From: Lithodes maja
Lineage: Eukaryota > Arthropoda > Malacostraca > Decapoda > Lithodidae
Assembly (NCBI GenBank): GCA_037953745.1
Contig: JBAKBP010007463.1
Coordinates: 35,716 to 99,715 of the forward strand
Reading direction: 5' to 3'
DNA length: 64,000 nt
A program made the position numbers and the translations under genes. The notes under the pieces were generated by a model, which saw only the letters and a program-made list of their open reading frames with translations, was not told the DNA's origin and did not search any database. Positions 32,269-44,100 of the stretch are shown piece after piece; the first letter of the stretch is position 1, and each line of letters begins with the position of its first letter.

Positions 32269-35200
32269 ATGAACAGCAATTGTATAACCAGCACTATGTC
32301 TAATGACTCATCATTTACGGGGGAGGATAACACGGTACAGCCTAGTGACCAGCAAGTACAACAGATATTTAGGGAGGGGAGTGTTATAAGTGGAGAGAGG
32401 GATGCCCGGGCATTTTTGCAGACACCTTTGACCGAACAGCGCCTGCAGGCTATTGATTGTTACGGTCTTCGCTGTTTAGCCACGGTTTTGGGGCGGGACT
32501 GTCCTGACAGTTGGCCCAAGAAGAATTTGGTGGCATGTTTGTTGGGTGATGGCGATGGGGCGGTGGGTGGAGTGGGGTCTTGGGGGGTTCCCTCCAAGCC
32601 TCCATTCCACTCTACCCCTGAGCTGGGCCCTCAGCCAGCGATTCTTAGCACGATGCAGCAGGAGGGTTCTCAATGGCAAGCTGGCTTACCCGTAAACACG
32701 TCTCGGTGTGGATCCCCCATTTTGTGCTCTCCCCCCCCAGGCCTGTCTCCTGAGATGTTATTTCAGCTAGAACTAGCTAAGCTTAAGTTGCAAGAGCGTC
32801 AACAGTCTAGTATAGAACGCATAGAGGTTGCTAGAATCCAAGCCAATCAGGATGCAACCAGGTACCAGGCTGAAATGGATGTCGAGAAGTCTAGAGTAGA
32901 GACCACGGGGCGTCATCTCGGTGGTGGGCACCGGGTTACAGACTCACTTTCGCATTTAATTAAGTTAGTACCCGCATTTGATGAGACAGCAGTGACTGAG
33001 TTTTTTGCTCGTTTCGAAAAGAAGTGTCGTGAGTATGACTGGCCGGAGGTTAAATGGGCAGCATTAGTTTCATCACGTCTAGTGGGTAAGGGGTTGAAAG
33101 CCTACGATGCACTGTCACTGGACGAGAGTGTCGTGTATGGACTGGTGAAGGAGGCTGTGCTCCGGGCCTACGAACTGCAACCCGAAACTTATAGATTGAA
33201 GTTCCGTGGCGTGAATAAGAAGAGCGACGTCAGTTTTATGGAGCACGCACGGGACTTAACAGATGCAGGTAATAACTGGTTTCGGTCCGAGCACGCAGAG
33301 TCGGCTGAGGAAATTAAGCAACTTTTCTATCTGGAACAGTTTTACAAATGTACTGGAACCGATCTAACGCTGAACATTAAGGAAAAATGTCCCAAGACAG
33401 TAGAGGAGGCTGCCAAGATGGCAGACCTCAGATTATCATTGATTCGTGGTTGCGGTGCCGCTCAGAGGGCTGAGTCAGGGCAGAAGGGGCGTTATACCCC
33501 ACCCACCAGAGTTTTCGATAATAACAAATCCTATGACACACATAACCACACTAAAAGCATTGCACCTAATAACACCTACAAACACAAGCCTCTCCCGTTT
33601 ACTAAAGGTCAGGCCCCTTCTTCGCCCGCACAAGGGAAGAAGCCCATTGGGGATGTGAAATGTTACAAATGTCAGAAGCTAGGCCATTATTCACGTGAGT
33701 GCCCTAGTAACACTCCCGCTAAGCCGGTGTCATTGGTTCACAGTATCGGTGTCTCTCTGAAGGCTGCAGCAACTGCCCGGGGTAGGTTGTCAGCAGCTGA
33801 GGCACACGCGGTAAAGAAGCGTACGGAAGGCTCGACACCTGTCCGGGACACTTTCTGTAACCATCGGGGACACGGGTTTGTGAGCTGGGGGAGTGAACTA
33901 CGGAGGGTTGACTTGCTGAGGGATACGGGGGCTTCGCAAACTTTGTTGAGGAACTTCACAGGGAAACCGATAAATGCGGCCAGAGTTGTTGTGGTGCAGG
34001 GTATAAATGCTACGAGGTCATACCCACTTGTGAGGTTGGAGTTGAGAGTGGGAGAGGTGTGCAGGGAGCTGGATGTAGGGATCGTTGAGTGTTTGCCCGT
34101 TGAGGGCGTCGACCTTCTTCTCGGCAACGACTTTGCGGTGCCCACTTCCGGGACTCCACCCTTAGTCGTTGCCGAGAGGGCGGCCAACGTGGATGGTGAG
34201 AATCGGGAATGGGTTGGGAGGTGCCAACAGGATGAGATGGCCTGTGTGGTAACCCGATCTCGCTCTGCGGCTCCTGCACAGCCTAGCACTCAACCTCGGG
34301 GACAGTGGAGGAAGGATCAGGAGAAGGTTGCTAAGGGCAGGAAAAGGGACATTGATTCTGCTGCACTTCTCGGTGATTCGGTACTTGGACCTATAATAAA
34401 CACGGGAGTTGACTCTGGCCCAGATATGGTGTGTAACAAGGCAGAGTTGGGTAAGACTTCGCGTGAGGCAAGAGCTGTAGCGAGAGCCACTAAGGCAGTA
34501 GAGCCTACTAGCCGGGGTAATGTCTTATTACAAAACCATCTTGATGCATTGACGCCCAGGGACATTAGTGAGCAGCAGCTGCAAGACGCTAGCCTAGCTC
34601 GTTATAGCAATGGTGCCATAGAGTTGGAGGAAGATGGGGATGCGAAGCCGGGAGATTTCTTTAGGCTCAACAGGATATTGTACCGCAGATTTTTAGACCC
34701 CAAATCGAAGTGGGAGGGCGGTGCGAGGGTAGTAGACCAGGTGGTTGTTCCAAATAAGTATAGAGAGTCCTTATTGTGTCTGGCGCATGATGTGCCGGTG
34801 GCGGGTCATTTGGGGGTAACAAAAACATTGGCGGCATTGGGCAGGTTTTTCTGGTGGCCTGGGGTCAAGGCTGATGTCTGTGCATGGGTGGCTGGGTGTG
34901 CGACCTGCCAGACAACGGGGAAGCCTAACCAGACCATCCCGAAGGCACCTTTGTTTCCCATACCTGTCACCGGGCCTCCGTTCAGCAAAGTTGTAGTAGA
35001 TTTGGTTGGCCCTTTCCCGCCTACTAGTAGTGGCAATAAATTCCTGTTGACAATCATGGATGTGGCTACGAGATACCCGGACGCATACCCCATGAGAAAC
35101 GGCTCGGCAAAGGCAGTTGTTAAAAACTTATTATTGTTCTGTTCCCGTTATGGATTTCCACGTGAGGTGCAGTCAGACCAGGGGAGCAATTTTACATCCA

Positions 35201-37362
35201 AATTGTTCAAGCAAACCCTTCAGTTGCACGGTATATGTTCTGTAGTGTCGTCAGCCTACCATCCCGAGAGTCAGGGAGTCTTGGAGCGGTGGCACTCGAC
35301 CCTGAAGAGTATGCTACGCTGTTACTGTGCAGAACATGACACTGATTGGGATTTGGGTCTGCCGTATGTTCTGTTCGCTGCACGTGAAGTCCCAGGAGAG
35401 AGCCTGGGGTTCAGTCCAAATCAACTAGTCTTTGGCCATAATGTGAGAGAACCTTTAAGTATGGTGAAAGAGATCTGGGAGGGCGAAGAGAAGCCGGGGT
35501 CTGTACTTAAATATATCCTTGAGAGCCGGGAGAGACTTATAGGTTGCATGGCAGCGGCAGGTAATAACTTGGTTAATGCACAGGCGGTCATGAAGCACCA
35601 GTATGACGCCAAGGTGAAGCTTCGGGAGTTTTCGGTGGGTCAGGAGGTAATGTTGCTTTTACCTTTGCCTGGACATCCCCTTTCTGCCAAGTTTATTGGG
35701 CCGTATGTGGTGGCTAAGAAACTGTCCGACCTTGATTATCTCGTTGCAACACCTGACCGTAGAAAAAAACATCAGTTATGTCATGTTAACCTCATGAAAG
35801 AGTATGTGAGACGCCCCTCAGAGCCTCTCACTGTCCCTGTGCTGGCCTGCAGCGGCCAGGGTGGAGAAGGAGGTGGGGACAGTCATGCTGCTGAGGAGGA
35901 TAGCTGGGACTGTGTCATTTCCGCGGAACAGTGGGCGGGGAATACTGAACAAGAGGCTAGGCAAGCTGTAAGTCACCTGCCTGAGCACCAGGGTGCTGCT
36001 GTCCTAGGCCTGTTCAGGTCATACCCCTCTGTTTTCGCCGAACACCCAGGTCTCACTACTCAGGTAACGCACGACGTGGACGTCGGTGATAATGTGCCCT
36101 TCAAGTCAGTGCCCTACCGTGTGCCCCCGGTAAAGTTGCCAGCTTTACGGGAGGAGTTAAAGTACATGGTTGAGAGAGGGATGATCACTGAAGGTTATGT
36201 GAAGTGGACATCACCCGTCACGTTGCAGCCAAAACCTGACGGCAAGGTGCGGTTCTGCATAGATTTTCGTAGGCTAAATGGCTTGACCACTACCAACCCT
36301 TACCCTTTGCCTCGAGTTGACGACAGCGTGGACAAGATAGGGAATGCAAAGTACCTTACTAAAATTGATCTTGTAAAAGGCTACTGGCAAGTACCCCTGT
36401 CGGACCGAGCTAAGCAAGTTTGTGGTTTTGTGGTAGATGGCAAGACCTACCAATGTAACGTAATGCCTTATGGGCTTAAGAACGCACCTGCCACGTTTCA
36501 GAACCTGATGAACGATATTTGTGACGAAATCCCTAACTGCACGGTCTACCTTGATGACGTGATAGTGTATGATGACAATTTTGAAAATCACCTAAGGCAC
36601 TTAGAGACCCTGTTTGGGAAGTTGCACGATGCTGGGCTGGTGGTGAACCTGAGGAAGTGCGAGTTTGTAAAGGCTACTGTGCAGTATCTTGGCTTCGTGG
36701 TCGGGTTAGGCCGGGTGTGCCCCCCCCTGAGCAAGATACAGGCTATCAATATGTTTCCCAGGCCCACCACTAAGCGCCAGGTCATGCGGTTCCTAGGTAT
36801 GATAGGCTATTATAGGCGCTTCATCCGGGGATACTCTACTGTCTTAGCACCGTTAACTGATCTACTGTCGAAGTCAGTGAAGTTCTGTTGGGCTGCGGAG
36901 TGTCAGAGGGCTTTCGACCTAGTCAAGCACCTGCTGTGTACACATCCGATTTTGAGAGCCCCAGACTTCTCCAGGAGTTTTCAGCTGGCGACTGATGCCA
37001 GCGGTGTGGGTGCCGGGGCAGTGTTACTGCAGACTGATTCCGAGGGCTTGGAACACCCAGTGAGCTTCTTTTCTCGCAAGTTTAATTCGGCACAAAGGAA
37101 TTACTCGACTATAGAGAAGGAGCTTCTTGCTATCGTTTTGTCGCTCAAACATTTCGAAGTTTATGTTCCAGCCTACGGCCCGGTAGTGACGATTTATACG
37201 GACCATCATCCCTTGAAATTCCTAAATCAGTTTCACAATCGGAATATGCGGTTGACCAGGTGGTCCCTAATGCTCCAAGAGTATAATCTCAACATTCAGC
37301 ATATTGCCGGGAGTGAGAACGTGATAGCAGATTGTCTATCAAGGGTTGATGATCCAGGATAG
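32269..37362 (+). CDS. Gag-Pol polyprotein, Gmr1-like Gypsy A (intact)
   Basis: Uninterrupted 1697-codon ORF. Gag: coiled coil near residues 165-215 (LAKLKLQERQQSSIERIEVA), capsid ending in a SCAN-like stretch at about 307-390 (YRLKFRGVNKK, IKQLFYLEQFYKC, CPKTVEEAAKMADL), and zinc knuckle CYKCQKLGHYSREC at 465-478. Protease LLRDTGASQTLL about 548. Integrase comes next: zinc domain 839-880 (HDVPVAGHLG to CATC), core Asp in VVVDLVGP (about 910), Asp in QSDQGSNF (about 968), Glu in SQGVLERWH (about 1008). RT follows: FCIDFRRLNG, DLVKGYWQVPL, YGLKNAPATFQ, and YLDDVIVYDD at about 1427. RNase H is C-terminal (LATDASGVGAGAVLL, YTDHHPLKFL, ADCLSRVDD). This PR-IN-RT-RH order defines the Gmr1-like Gypsy group. 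All catalytic residues look intact. The Met at 32269 was chosen as the first in frame; 32296 is an alternative. Confidence 0.95.
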   Translation: MNSNCITSTMSNDSSFTGEDNTVQPSDQQVQQIFREGSVISGERDARAFLQTPLTEQRLQAIDCYGLRCLATVLGRDCPDSWPKKNLVACLLGDGDGAVGGVGSWGVPSKPPFHSTPELGPQPAILSTMQQEGSQWQAGLPVNTSRCGSPILCSPPPGLSPEMLFQLELAKLKLQERQQSSIERIEVARIQANQDATRYQAEMDVEKSRVETTGRHLGGGHRVTDSLSHLIKLVPAFDETAVTEFFARFEKKCREYDWPEVKWAALVSSRLVGKGLKAYDALSLDESVVYGLVKEAVLRAYELQPETYRLKFRGVNKKSDVSFMEHARDLTDAGNNWFRSEHAESAEEIKQLFYLEQFYKCTGTDLTLNIKEKCPKTVEEAAKMADLRLSLIRGCGAAQRAESGQKGRYTPPTRVFDNNKSYDTHNHTKSIAPNNTYKHKPLPFTKGQAPSSPAQGKKPIGDVKCYKCQKLGHYSRECPSNTPAKPVSLVHSIGVSLKAAATARGRLSAAEAHAVKKRTEGSTPVRDTFCNHRGHGFVSWGSELRRVDLLRDTGASQTLLRNFTGKPINAARVVVVQGINATRSYPLVRLELRVGEVCRELDVGIVECLPVEGVDLLLGNDFAVPTSGTPPLVVAERAANVDGENREWVGRCQQDEMACVVTRSRSAAPAQPSTQPRGQWRKDQEKVAKGRKRDIDSAALLGDSVLGPIINTGVDSGPDMVCNKAELGKTSREARAVARATKAVEPTSRGNVLLQNHLDALTPRDISEQQLQDASLARYSNGAIELEEDGDAKPGDFFRLNRILYRRFLDPKSKWEGGARVVDQVVVPNKYRESLLCLAHDVPVAGHLGVTKTLAALGRFFWWPGVKADVCAWVAGCATCQTTGKPNQTIPKAPLFPIPVTGPPFSKVVVDLVGPFPPTSSGNKFLLTIMDVATRYPDAYPMRNGSAKAVVKNLLLFCSRYGFPREVQSDQGSNFTSKLFKQTLQLHGICSVVSSAYHPESQGVLERWHSTLKSMLRCYCAEHDTDWDLGLPYVLFAAREVPGESLGFSPNQLVFGHNVREPLSMVKEIWEGEEKPGSVLKYILESRERLIGCMAAAGNNLVNAQAVMKHQYDAKVKLREFSVGQEVMLLLPLPGHPLSAKFIGPYVVAKKLSDLDYLVATPDRRKKHQLCHVNLMKEYVRRPSEPLTVPVLACSGQGGEGGGDSHAAEEDSWDCVISAEQWAGNTEQEARQAVSHLPEHQGAAVLGLFRSYPSVFAEHPGLTTQVTHDVDVGDNVPFKSVPYRVPPVKLPALREELKYMVERGMITEGYVKWTSPVTLQPKPDGKVRFCIDFRRLNGLTTTNPYPLPRVDDSVDKIGNAKYLTKIDLVKGYWQVPLSDRAKQVCGFVVDGKTYQCNVMPYGLKNAPATFQNLMNDICDEIPNCTVYLDDVIVYDDNFENHLRHLETLFGKLHDAGLVVNLRKCEFVKATVQYLGFVVGLGRVCPPLSKIQAINMFPRPTTKRQVMRFLGMIGYYRRFIRGYSTVLAPLTDLLSKSVKFCWAAECQRAFDLVKHLLCTHPILRAPDFSRSFQLATDASGVGAGAVLLQTDSEGLEHPVSFFSRKFNSAQRNYSTIEKELLAIVLSLKHFEVYVPAYGPVVTIYTDHHPLKFLNQFHNRNMRLTRWSLMLQEYNLNIQHIAGSENVIADCLSRVDDPG

Positions 37363-37643
37363 TCGTGCACGGTGTGTGGGTTGAGCAGGAGTAAAATTAG
37401 GCTATCATAACGCCGTCCAAAAAGATTATAAAACAATAAAATAAACGAGAATTTTTTTTTTTAGTTTTGTAAGTCTTTATTGTTGTAGCATGATGCATGC
37501 GATATTGTGTTTTATGTATAATTCACACTTCAGTTGTTGTGCACCTTTTGCAATTAGTGGCAGCTAAGGGTAGCAGGTCGGTTGGTTGCCTGTCAGATTT
37601 TGATAATGTTTCTAAGGTCGATTATCTAAAATCTTGGGGGGGC
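37363..37643 (+). other. Gypsy A 3' noncoding region with polypurine tract
   Basis: No ORF of note. It ends AAAATCTTGGGGGGGC just before the LTR; element B has the nearly identical AAAATCTTGGGGGAGG. Confidence 0.75.
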
Positions 37644-38756
37644 TGTGACGCACCCAGTGCGTGGCAACGCAACCTGATTGTACTCCTTGGTACTCCACTG
37701 TACCGCCACTGTGTGGTACCGCTGTACCGCTGTACCGTGCTGGCTGCTTATATTGAGTGTGACAACGTATAACTATGTTCTTTGTATCTCTGCAAAGGTC
37801 TCATCATGTGCTAACCAGTGGTGGGTTTTGTTTTAAGCCATGTCGAGACCTTCCATTTAATATGTAGTATCAATAGAGAAGTTGATAGATAAGACAATGG
37901 GAGTTCAGAGAGAGAGAGTGAGTTAGTTTTCAGAGCGAGAGGGTAGCAACGCGCCACGCTGCCGGAGTGGTGGTTGCCAGACGTATGGACCGGTTGACAG
38001 CCTTGCGCTTATAGCTAGGTGCGACAGGGTTGGTAGTCCATTGCCGCCTGCCTATGCTGCCTGGGTTGCCCATGTTGTCGTACTGCACATTGCCTGGAGG
38101 CTCGCTGTGTGTTCCATGATCAGGTTGCCTAGAACCTTTGAGATTCTAACATCCCTTGCCCTCTCTCCCAATTTCTCACGGTTGCACTCTTTCTCTCTGA
38201 CGACATTACTCTCATTTCATTCTTCTCTCTATTTAAATGCATACCCTTCCTTGAGGTCCTAAAGGAGTTTCAGCACTCACCTCTCGTATTACTCTTAGGA
38301 CAAGCATATATTTACATGTATTAGATTTAAGGGGTTAATGTGAACAGCGATCTTCTTGATGAGGATAGTTGGTGAACGTTCTACATGTTCACGAGTTATA
38401 TGCCCAGCTCATCATCCAATTTGTGACTAGACTAGTGCCATGTGTAAGAGCCCGACCATGCCCAGGAGTTGTCTGTAGAGGGGCGAGGACTTAGCCTTGA
38501 TTTGCCTACCGAGCCAGGAGCGAGTGCAGTACCAGAGACTACAGCTCGCTCGTAGTGCCGGTATAGTAGAGTAACGTAATTTATCTGTCCTTGTGTTCTC
38601 TGCAGTCTTTTCCTGGGTTCTCGCTTTCGGTGCTGGGACTCGTTGTTCCTGTGACTTGGCCTGCTAGCTAGAACACATGGGGATGATGAGTGGGTGATAT
38701 CTTTATTTTACTATGCATTGCAGCTCTCTTTAAGTTTATGTATGTAACACTTTACA

Positions 38757-38760
38757 ATAC
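38757..38760. repeat. Target-site duplication of Gypsy B
   Basis: ATAC at 38757-38760 and again at 48300-48303; the uninterrupted 5' LTR of element A has a single ATAC at the corresponding site (CAATACACATTAC). Confidence 0.9.
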
Positions 38761-40615
38761 TGTTACGACCGGGCACTCGGGTACACTAGGGCTCTTACAC
38801 AGGACTCGAGTATGGCTCGCTGCCACAACGGAAACACACGATCCCAACCCCAGAGTACTGCCAGCCGAACAAAAAACGCCACTACCCTCCAGAGTTCTAT
38901 CTGCTATAACGGGGTATACAAGAACTCGGTACTAGCGTTTCACACAACAGACTAATAACAAGACGGGAGTTATCTAGTCTGGTCAACAATCAAACAAAGA
39001 AGAAAGTACTACAACACTAAAGAATAGTGTTGGCCGAAGCCGAAGTAATCCACCCTTGACTAAGAACTTAAGAAGTCCTCCACCCTCTACTTCGGATCGG
39101 CACTATTACGTTACGTTAAACAATAGTCCTCGAGCATCAAGCAAGGAATCTTCTGATAAAGTTAGATGCTTCTCGAATACTCGTAAGAAGTAAGTATCGG
39201 ATTTTGAACAGCAATTCAATAAGTAACACACTGGCAATTAAAGGCTTTAAATTGACATAAGAAGAATTATAAGAATAGACAATAGTAAATGGCAAACATT
39301 AAGAAGAAGTACTCCGACAATGCACTGACAATAGCCTACTAGGATTGTGCTCGTGGGCCACTAATCTCTAAAGTAGCTAAGCGTGCCACACATGAAATCA
39401 ATAGTGCATAAACAATAACATACATAAGGAGAAGCTTCAATACTATGCTGTATCTGCTGGTCGAGCAAAGTCTAGCTGGGATATCTAAGGTTAGGAAACA
39501 ATGGCTGAGCAAGCGGCTCGTAGCCTAGCGAGGTCCTTAAGACTGTGCGGCCAAATTACGTTAATTGACGGGATGCTCTCTTGAGAGATCCAGATCACTA
39601 GTATCTGGTTCTCTCCTGGCGATCCTCTCAAAGTCAAGCAAATGAGATAGCACAGTGTTGGGTGGCAGAGGCAAAAGCCCTCACTCGCAACACAGTGCTA
39701 AACTCCCACGGTACACAGTCAGAAAGACCACCTAGGCGTTCCACGTCTCCGTTGCAATTGTACTGGTTCAACCGCAACCTAGTACTCATAGGAAATCACA
39801 ACTCAGAAACCCTATCCCAGTCTAGCATTGCCTAAGCCAGCAGAAAACAGGAACATGAATAATCGCACACAGGGAAATGCATATACGAGTGCAACAAACA
39901 TCAATCAATCCTATTCTAGTTAACCCTTCCAAAAATAGGCTATCTAACAGGCACTTATCTCGTGAGAACTCAAGCGATAATACTTTGGCTGACTAAATCT
40001 GCACCAAAGGGGTCATTGAGGTTATAAAGGGTCGAGAAGGGAAGAAGATAGGCTGTTCAGAGAGTAGAGAAAGTTCACATCAGTCGGAAGAATATGGATA
40101 GTTGCAAGGGATATGAGAAGTCGCTCTGCCTGATGAGTTCTAAAGAATTGTGGCGAGGACCTCTCCTTTTTATACTCGGCCCTCTAGCGGCATATCGCAA
40201 ACTACTAAGGACCGCCCACTGACAATCATTACGTAATATTCTCTCTCAATCTGGGATCGACAAAGGATTTCCCACGCGCTTGAGGAGGGAGGAGGGAGGA
40301 GGGAGGAGGGAGGGAGGCCTACCTACCTCGTGGCGCGCTCCCCGGGCCGTCGTTACATAACTCTCTCTCTTCTCCTCTCATCATTACATATAAGTCCCAC
40401 ACACAATACTTATATCTAATGATATAAAATAGAACTCGTTGACTTAGAAGAAAACAAAATACATAATTATAATACTTATAGTACAACGGCTCACATAAAC
40501 TGAGTTAGGAAACTCTACACGGACTACAGCCAAAGTTCCTGCCCTGACGATCCTAGCGAGAGTGGGGTCTGACTGAGCGTTCTGTACAGCATGCTCATAC
40601 TCGGCATGCGTCACA
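38761..40615 (-). repeat. 3' LTR of Gypsy B
   Basis: 1855 bases; 1 base longer than the other LTR (A-run near 38870). It contains the hairpin at 39025-39105 and a purine-rich GGGAGGA tandem at about 40286-40315. Confidence 0.95.
39025..39105 (-). promoter_or_regulatory. Conserved long hairpin (Gypsy B LTR, left)
   Basis: Stem pairs TAGTG/CACTA, CCGA/TCGG and CCGAAGTA/TACTTCGG around a 40-base loop carrying ATCCACCCT and GAAGTCCTCCACCCTC. The stem of 25510-25589 is equivalent but has different, compensated outer base pairs. Confidence 0.6.
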
Positions 40616-41125
40616 CCTCCCCCAAGATTTTACTTGCTCAACCCTGAGCTAAAATCTGACACGCAGAACCTCATCAAACCCCTCACACCCAGCGACCGCA
40701 TGGCACTAAAACAACGCTGAGTTTAACACTAAAACACATCTTATAAAAAAAAAATTCACATTTCATAACTCCTCCCAACAATAGTAAAAGACATAATATC
40801 ATGCTCCCAGAGCGAGCTTACAGCAGCTCAGCCGTTTGATAGTTCGTGGACTACTCAAACTCTATAGGCTATGACAAACTTATACAATTATCTATAACAA
40901 AAGAAAGAGTTTTTTATGATTTTTATATTTTAATATGTTTTTTCCGGCTGCACTATAAGGGCAGCCTATTTTTTCTTCTATACCAAACGCTCAACTCCTG
41001 CTTTACGACCCAATACGCTGGGCTACAACCGCGAGCCAACAAGCACCAAGCGCAAAATACTACTCAAACTAAAGCAGGAGGCTACCCGTGTGTCAATCTC
41101 TCCGGGATCATACACCTGTGATAGC
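40616..41125 (-). other. Gypsy B 3' noncoding region with polypurine tract
   Basis: On the plus strand, CCTCCCCCAAGATTTT adjoins the LTR, that is AAAATCTTGGGGGAGG on the element strand. No gene otherwise. Confidence 0.75.
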
Positions 41126-44100
41126 CTACGACTGATCATCTACCCTCGATAAACAATCCGCGATCACATTGTCACATCCCGCAATATGACGGATGTCCAG
41201 GTTATACTCCTGCAACATCAAAGACCACCTGGTCAGTCTCATATTGCGATTGTGAAATTGATTTAGGAATCTCAAAGGGTGATGATCAGTGTAGATAACC
41301 ACGAATGGGCCATAGGCTGGAACATACACCTCGAAGTGCCTGAGCGACAGCACAATCGCCAGTAATTCCTTTTCTATTGTAGAATAGTTCTTTTGTGCAG
41401 CATTGAACTTCTTAGAAAAGAAACTTACTGGGTGTTCCACACCTTCATTGTCTGTCTGTAGCAAGACGGCACCAGCCCCTACACCACTAGCATCTGTTGC
41501 CAGCTGAAAAGGCCTGTTAAAGTCTGGGGCCCTGAGTATCGGGTGAGTACACAGCAAATGCTTCACCAAATTAAAAGCCTTTTCACACTCAGGCGCCCAC
41601 AAAAACTTTTTGTCTTTAGATAACAAATCTGTGAGAGGTGCCAACACCGTGGAGTAACCTTTTATAAAGCGTCTGTAGTAGCCTATCATACCCAAGAATC
41701 TCATAATCTGTTTCTTGGTGGTTGGGTGCGGAAATTTATTGATAGCCTGTACCTTGTTCTGAGGAGGGCACACCTGTCCCCTTCCCACTACAAACCCAAG
41801 GTACTGCACAGTGGCTTTTACGAAGTCACACTTTGCCAAATTTACTACCAGACCTGCTTCACTAAGTTTCCGGAACAAGGTCTCCAGGTGCTCACAATGG
41901 CTCTCAAAGTCGTCATCATAAATGATTACATCGTCCAAGTATACGGTGCAATTTGGAATGTCCTTGACAATTTCATTCATCAGGTTCTGAAACGTTGCTG
42001 GTGCATTCTTAAGTCCGTAAGGCATAACATTACACCGGTAAGTACTCCCGTCCACCACAAAACCACATACCTCTTTAGCACGCTCGGACAAAGGTACTTG
42101 CCAGTAACCTTTTACTAAATCTACTTTAGACAAAAACCGAGCATTACCAATTTTATCAACACTATCATCAACCCGAGGAAGAGGATATGGGTTAGTTGGA
42201 GTCAAACCGTTTAGCCTACGGAAATCAATACAGAAGCGTACCTTGCCATCTGGCTTAGGCTGCAGTGTTACGGGGGAAGTCCATTTAACGGTGCCTTTCT
42301 CTATCAACCCTCTACCGAGCATATACTCCAACTCATCCCTCAGAGCGGGTAGTTTTATGGGGGGCACACGGTACGGGATTGACTTAAAGGGTAGATGGTC
42401 CCCCACGTCAACATCATGCATAGCCTGAGTAGTGAGGCCTGGGTGTTCAGCAAATACAGTGGGGTATGAACCGAGCAACTGACGGATAGCTTCAAACTGC
42501 GGCTCAGGCAAATGAGCTATAGCCTCGTCAGCCCTTAGGCTCGAGTTCCCCGCCCACTGATCCGCTGAAACATGGTGATCCCAGCTATCCTCCTCTGAAG
42601 CTTGACTGTCCCCCTCTCCTTCTCCACCACGGCCGCAACAAGCCAACACAGGGACAGTGAGAGGCTCAGAGGGGCGCCTCACATACTCTTTTATCAGGTT
42701 CACGTGACATAACTGGTTCTTTTTCCTCCGGTCTGGAGTGGCAACAAGGTAATCTAGGTCCGAAATTTTCTCCACAATTTTATAGGGTCCAGTATACTTC
42801 GCAGACAAGGGGTTACCAACCAAAGGCAACAAAATTAATACCTCTTGTCCTACAATGAACTTCCGGAGCTTCACTTTGCGATCATACCTGTCCTTCATTA
42901 AAGCTTGTGATCCTGTTAAATTCCGACCTGCCATCTCCAGACTCTTAAGCATGCGCTCACGGCTTTCAAACACATACTTTAACAAGGAACAAGGCTGCAC
43001 AGTTCCTTCCCAAATTTCCCGCAGCATATTAAGGGGGCCCCTGACGCGGTGTCCAAAAATCAGCTCGTTTGGACTAAATCCCAGGCTCTCACCAGGCACT
43101 TCCCGAGCAGCAAACAGTACATACGGCAATCCAAGATCCCAATCTCTTCCGTTGTCAGCACAATAACACCTGAGCATGCTTTTAAGGGTGGCATGCCACC
43201 GCTCAAGCACCCCTTGGCTCTCAGGGTGATACGCTGACGATACCACCGCCCGTATCCCATGCTGTTGCATTGTTTGCTTAAAGAGATTGGAGGTGAAATT
43301 GGACCCCTGGTCAGACTGAATCTCCTCCGGGTACCCGTACCTTGAAAAGTACCACAACAAGTTACTGACTACCGTCTTAGCCATGCCGTTTTTCATGGGG
43401 TATGCATCGGGGTATCTAGTGGCAACATCCATGATGGTTAACAAAAATTTATTACCAGCCTTTGTGGGAGGGAGTGGACCAACCATGTCAACAACAATCT
43501 TACTAAAAGGTGGCCCAATTACAGGAATAGGGTGCAACGGAGCTTTAGGAATAACTTGGTTTGGTTTCCCGACCCGTTGACAAATATCACATGAGTTTAT
43601 CCATGACTGCACATGAGACTTCATCCCCGGCCACCAAAACAACTTCCCCAAAGCCGCCACCGTTTTTCTTACCCCCAAATGTCCTGCCAGCGGTGTGTCA
43701 TGCGCCAAACTCAGTAGGCTATCCCTGCACTCCCGCGGCACCACCAACTGGTCCACTACTCCGGACCCCTTTTTCCAGCTACGGTTAGGGTCTTGAAAAC
43801 GCCGATAGAGGATGCCATCTAAATAAAAAAAATCTCCCGGCTGTGCATCACCGTCCTCGTCGAGCTCCACAGCTCCATTAGCACACGTTTGGAGCTCAGG
43901 GTCCTCCAGCTGCAACCGACGTATATCTGAGGGTGCCAAGCGATCTAACTGCTCCCGGAGCAATGCATGACCCTCCCCGATACTGGGCTGCTCCCTCTGT
44001 CTCTCTCGATGTTCATAACGTTGCTGTCGTGGAGACTCGTCATGCCCAGCCTCGTCACTCTCGATGACAGGCCCAGGGGCTACTCCAGAACTAAGTAATG

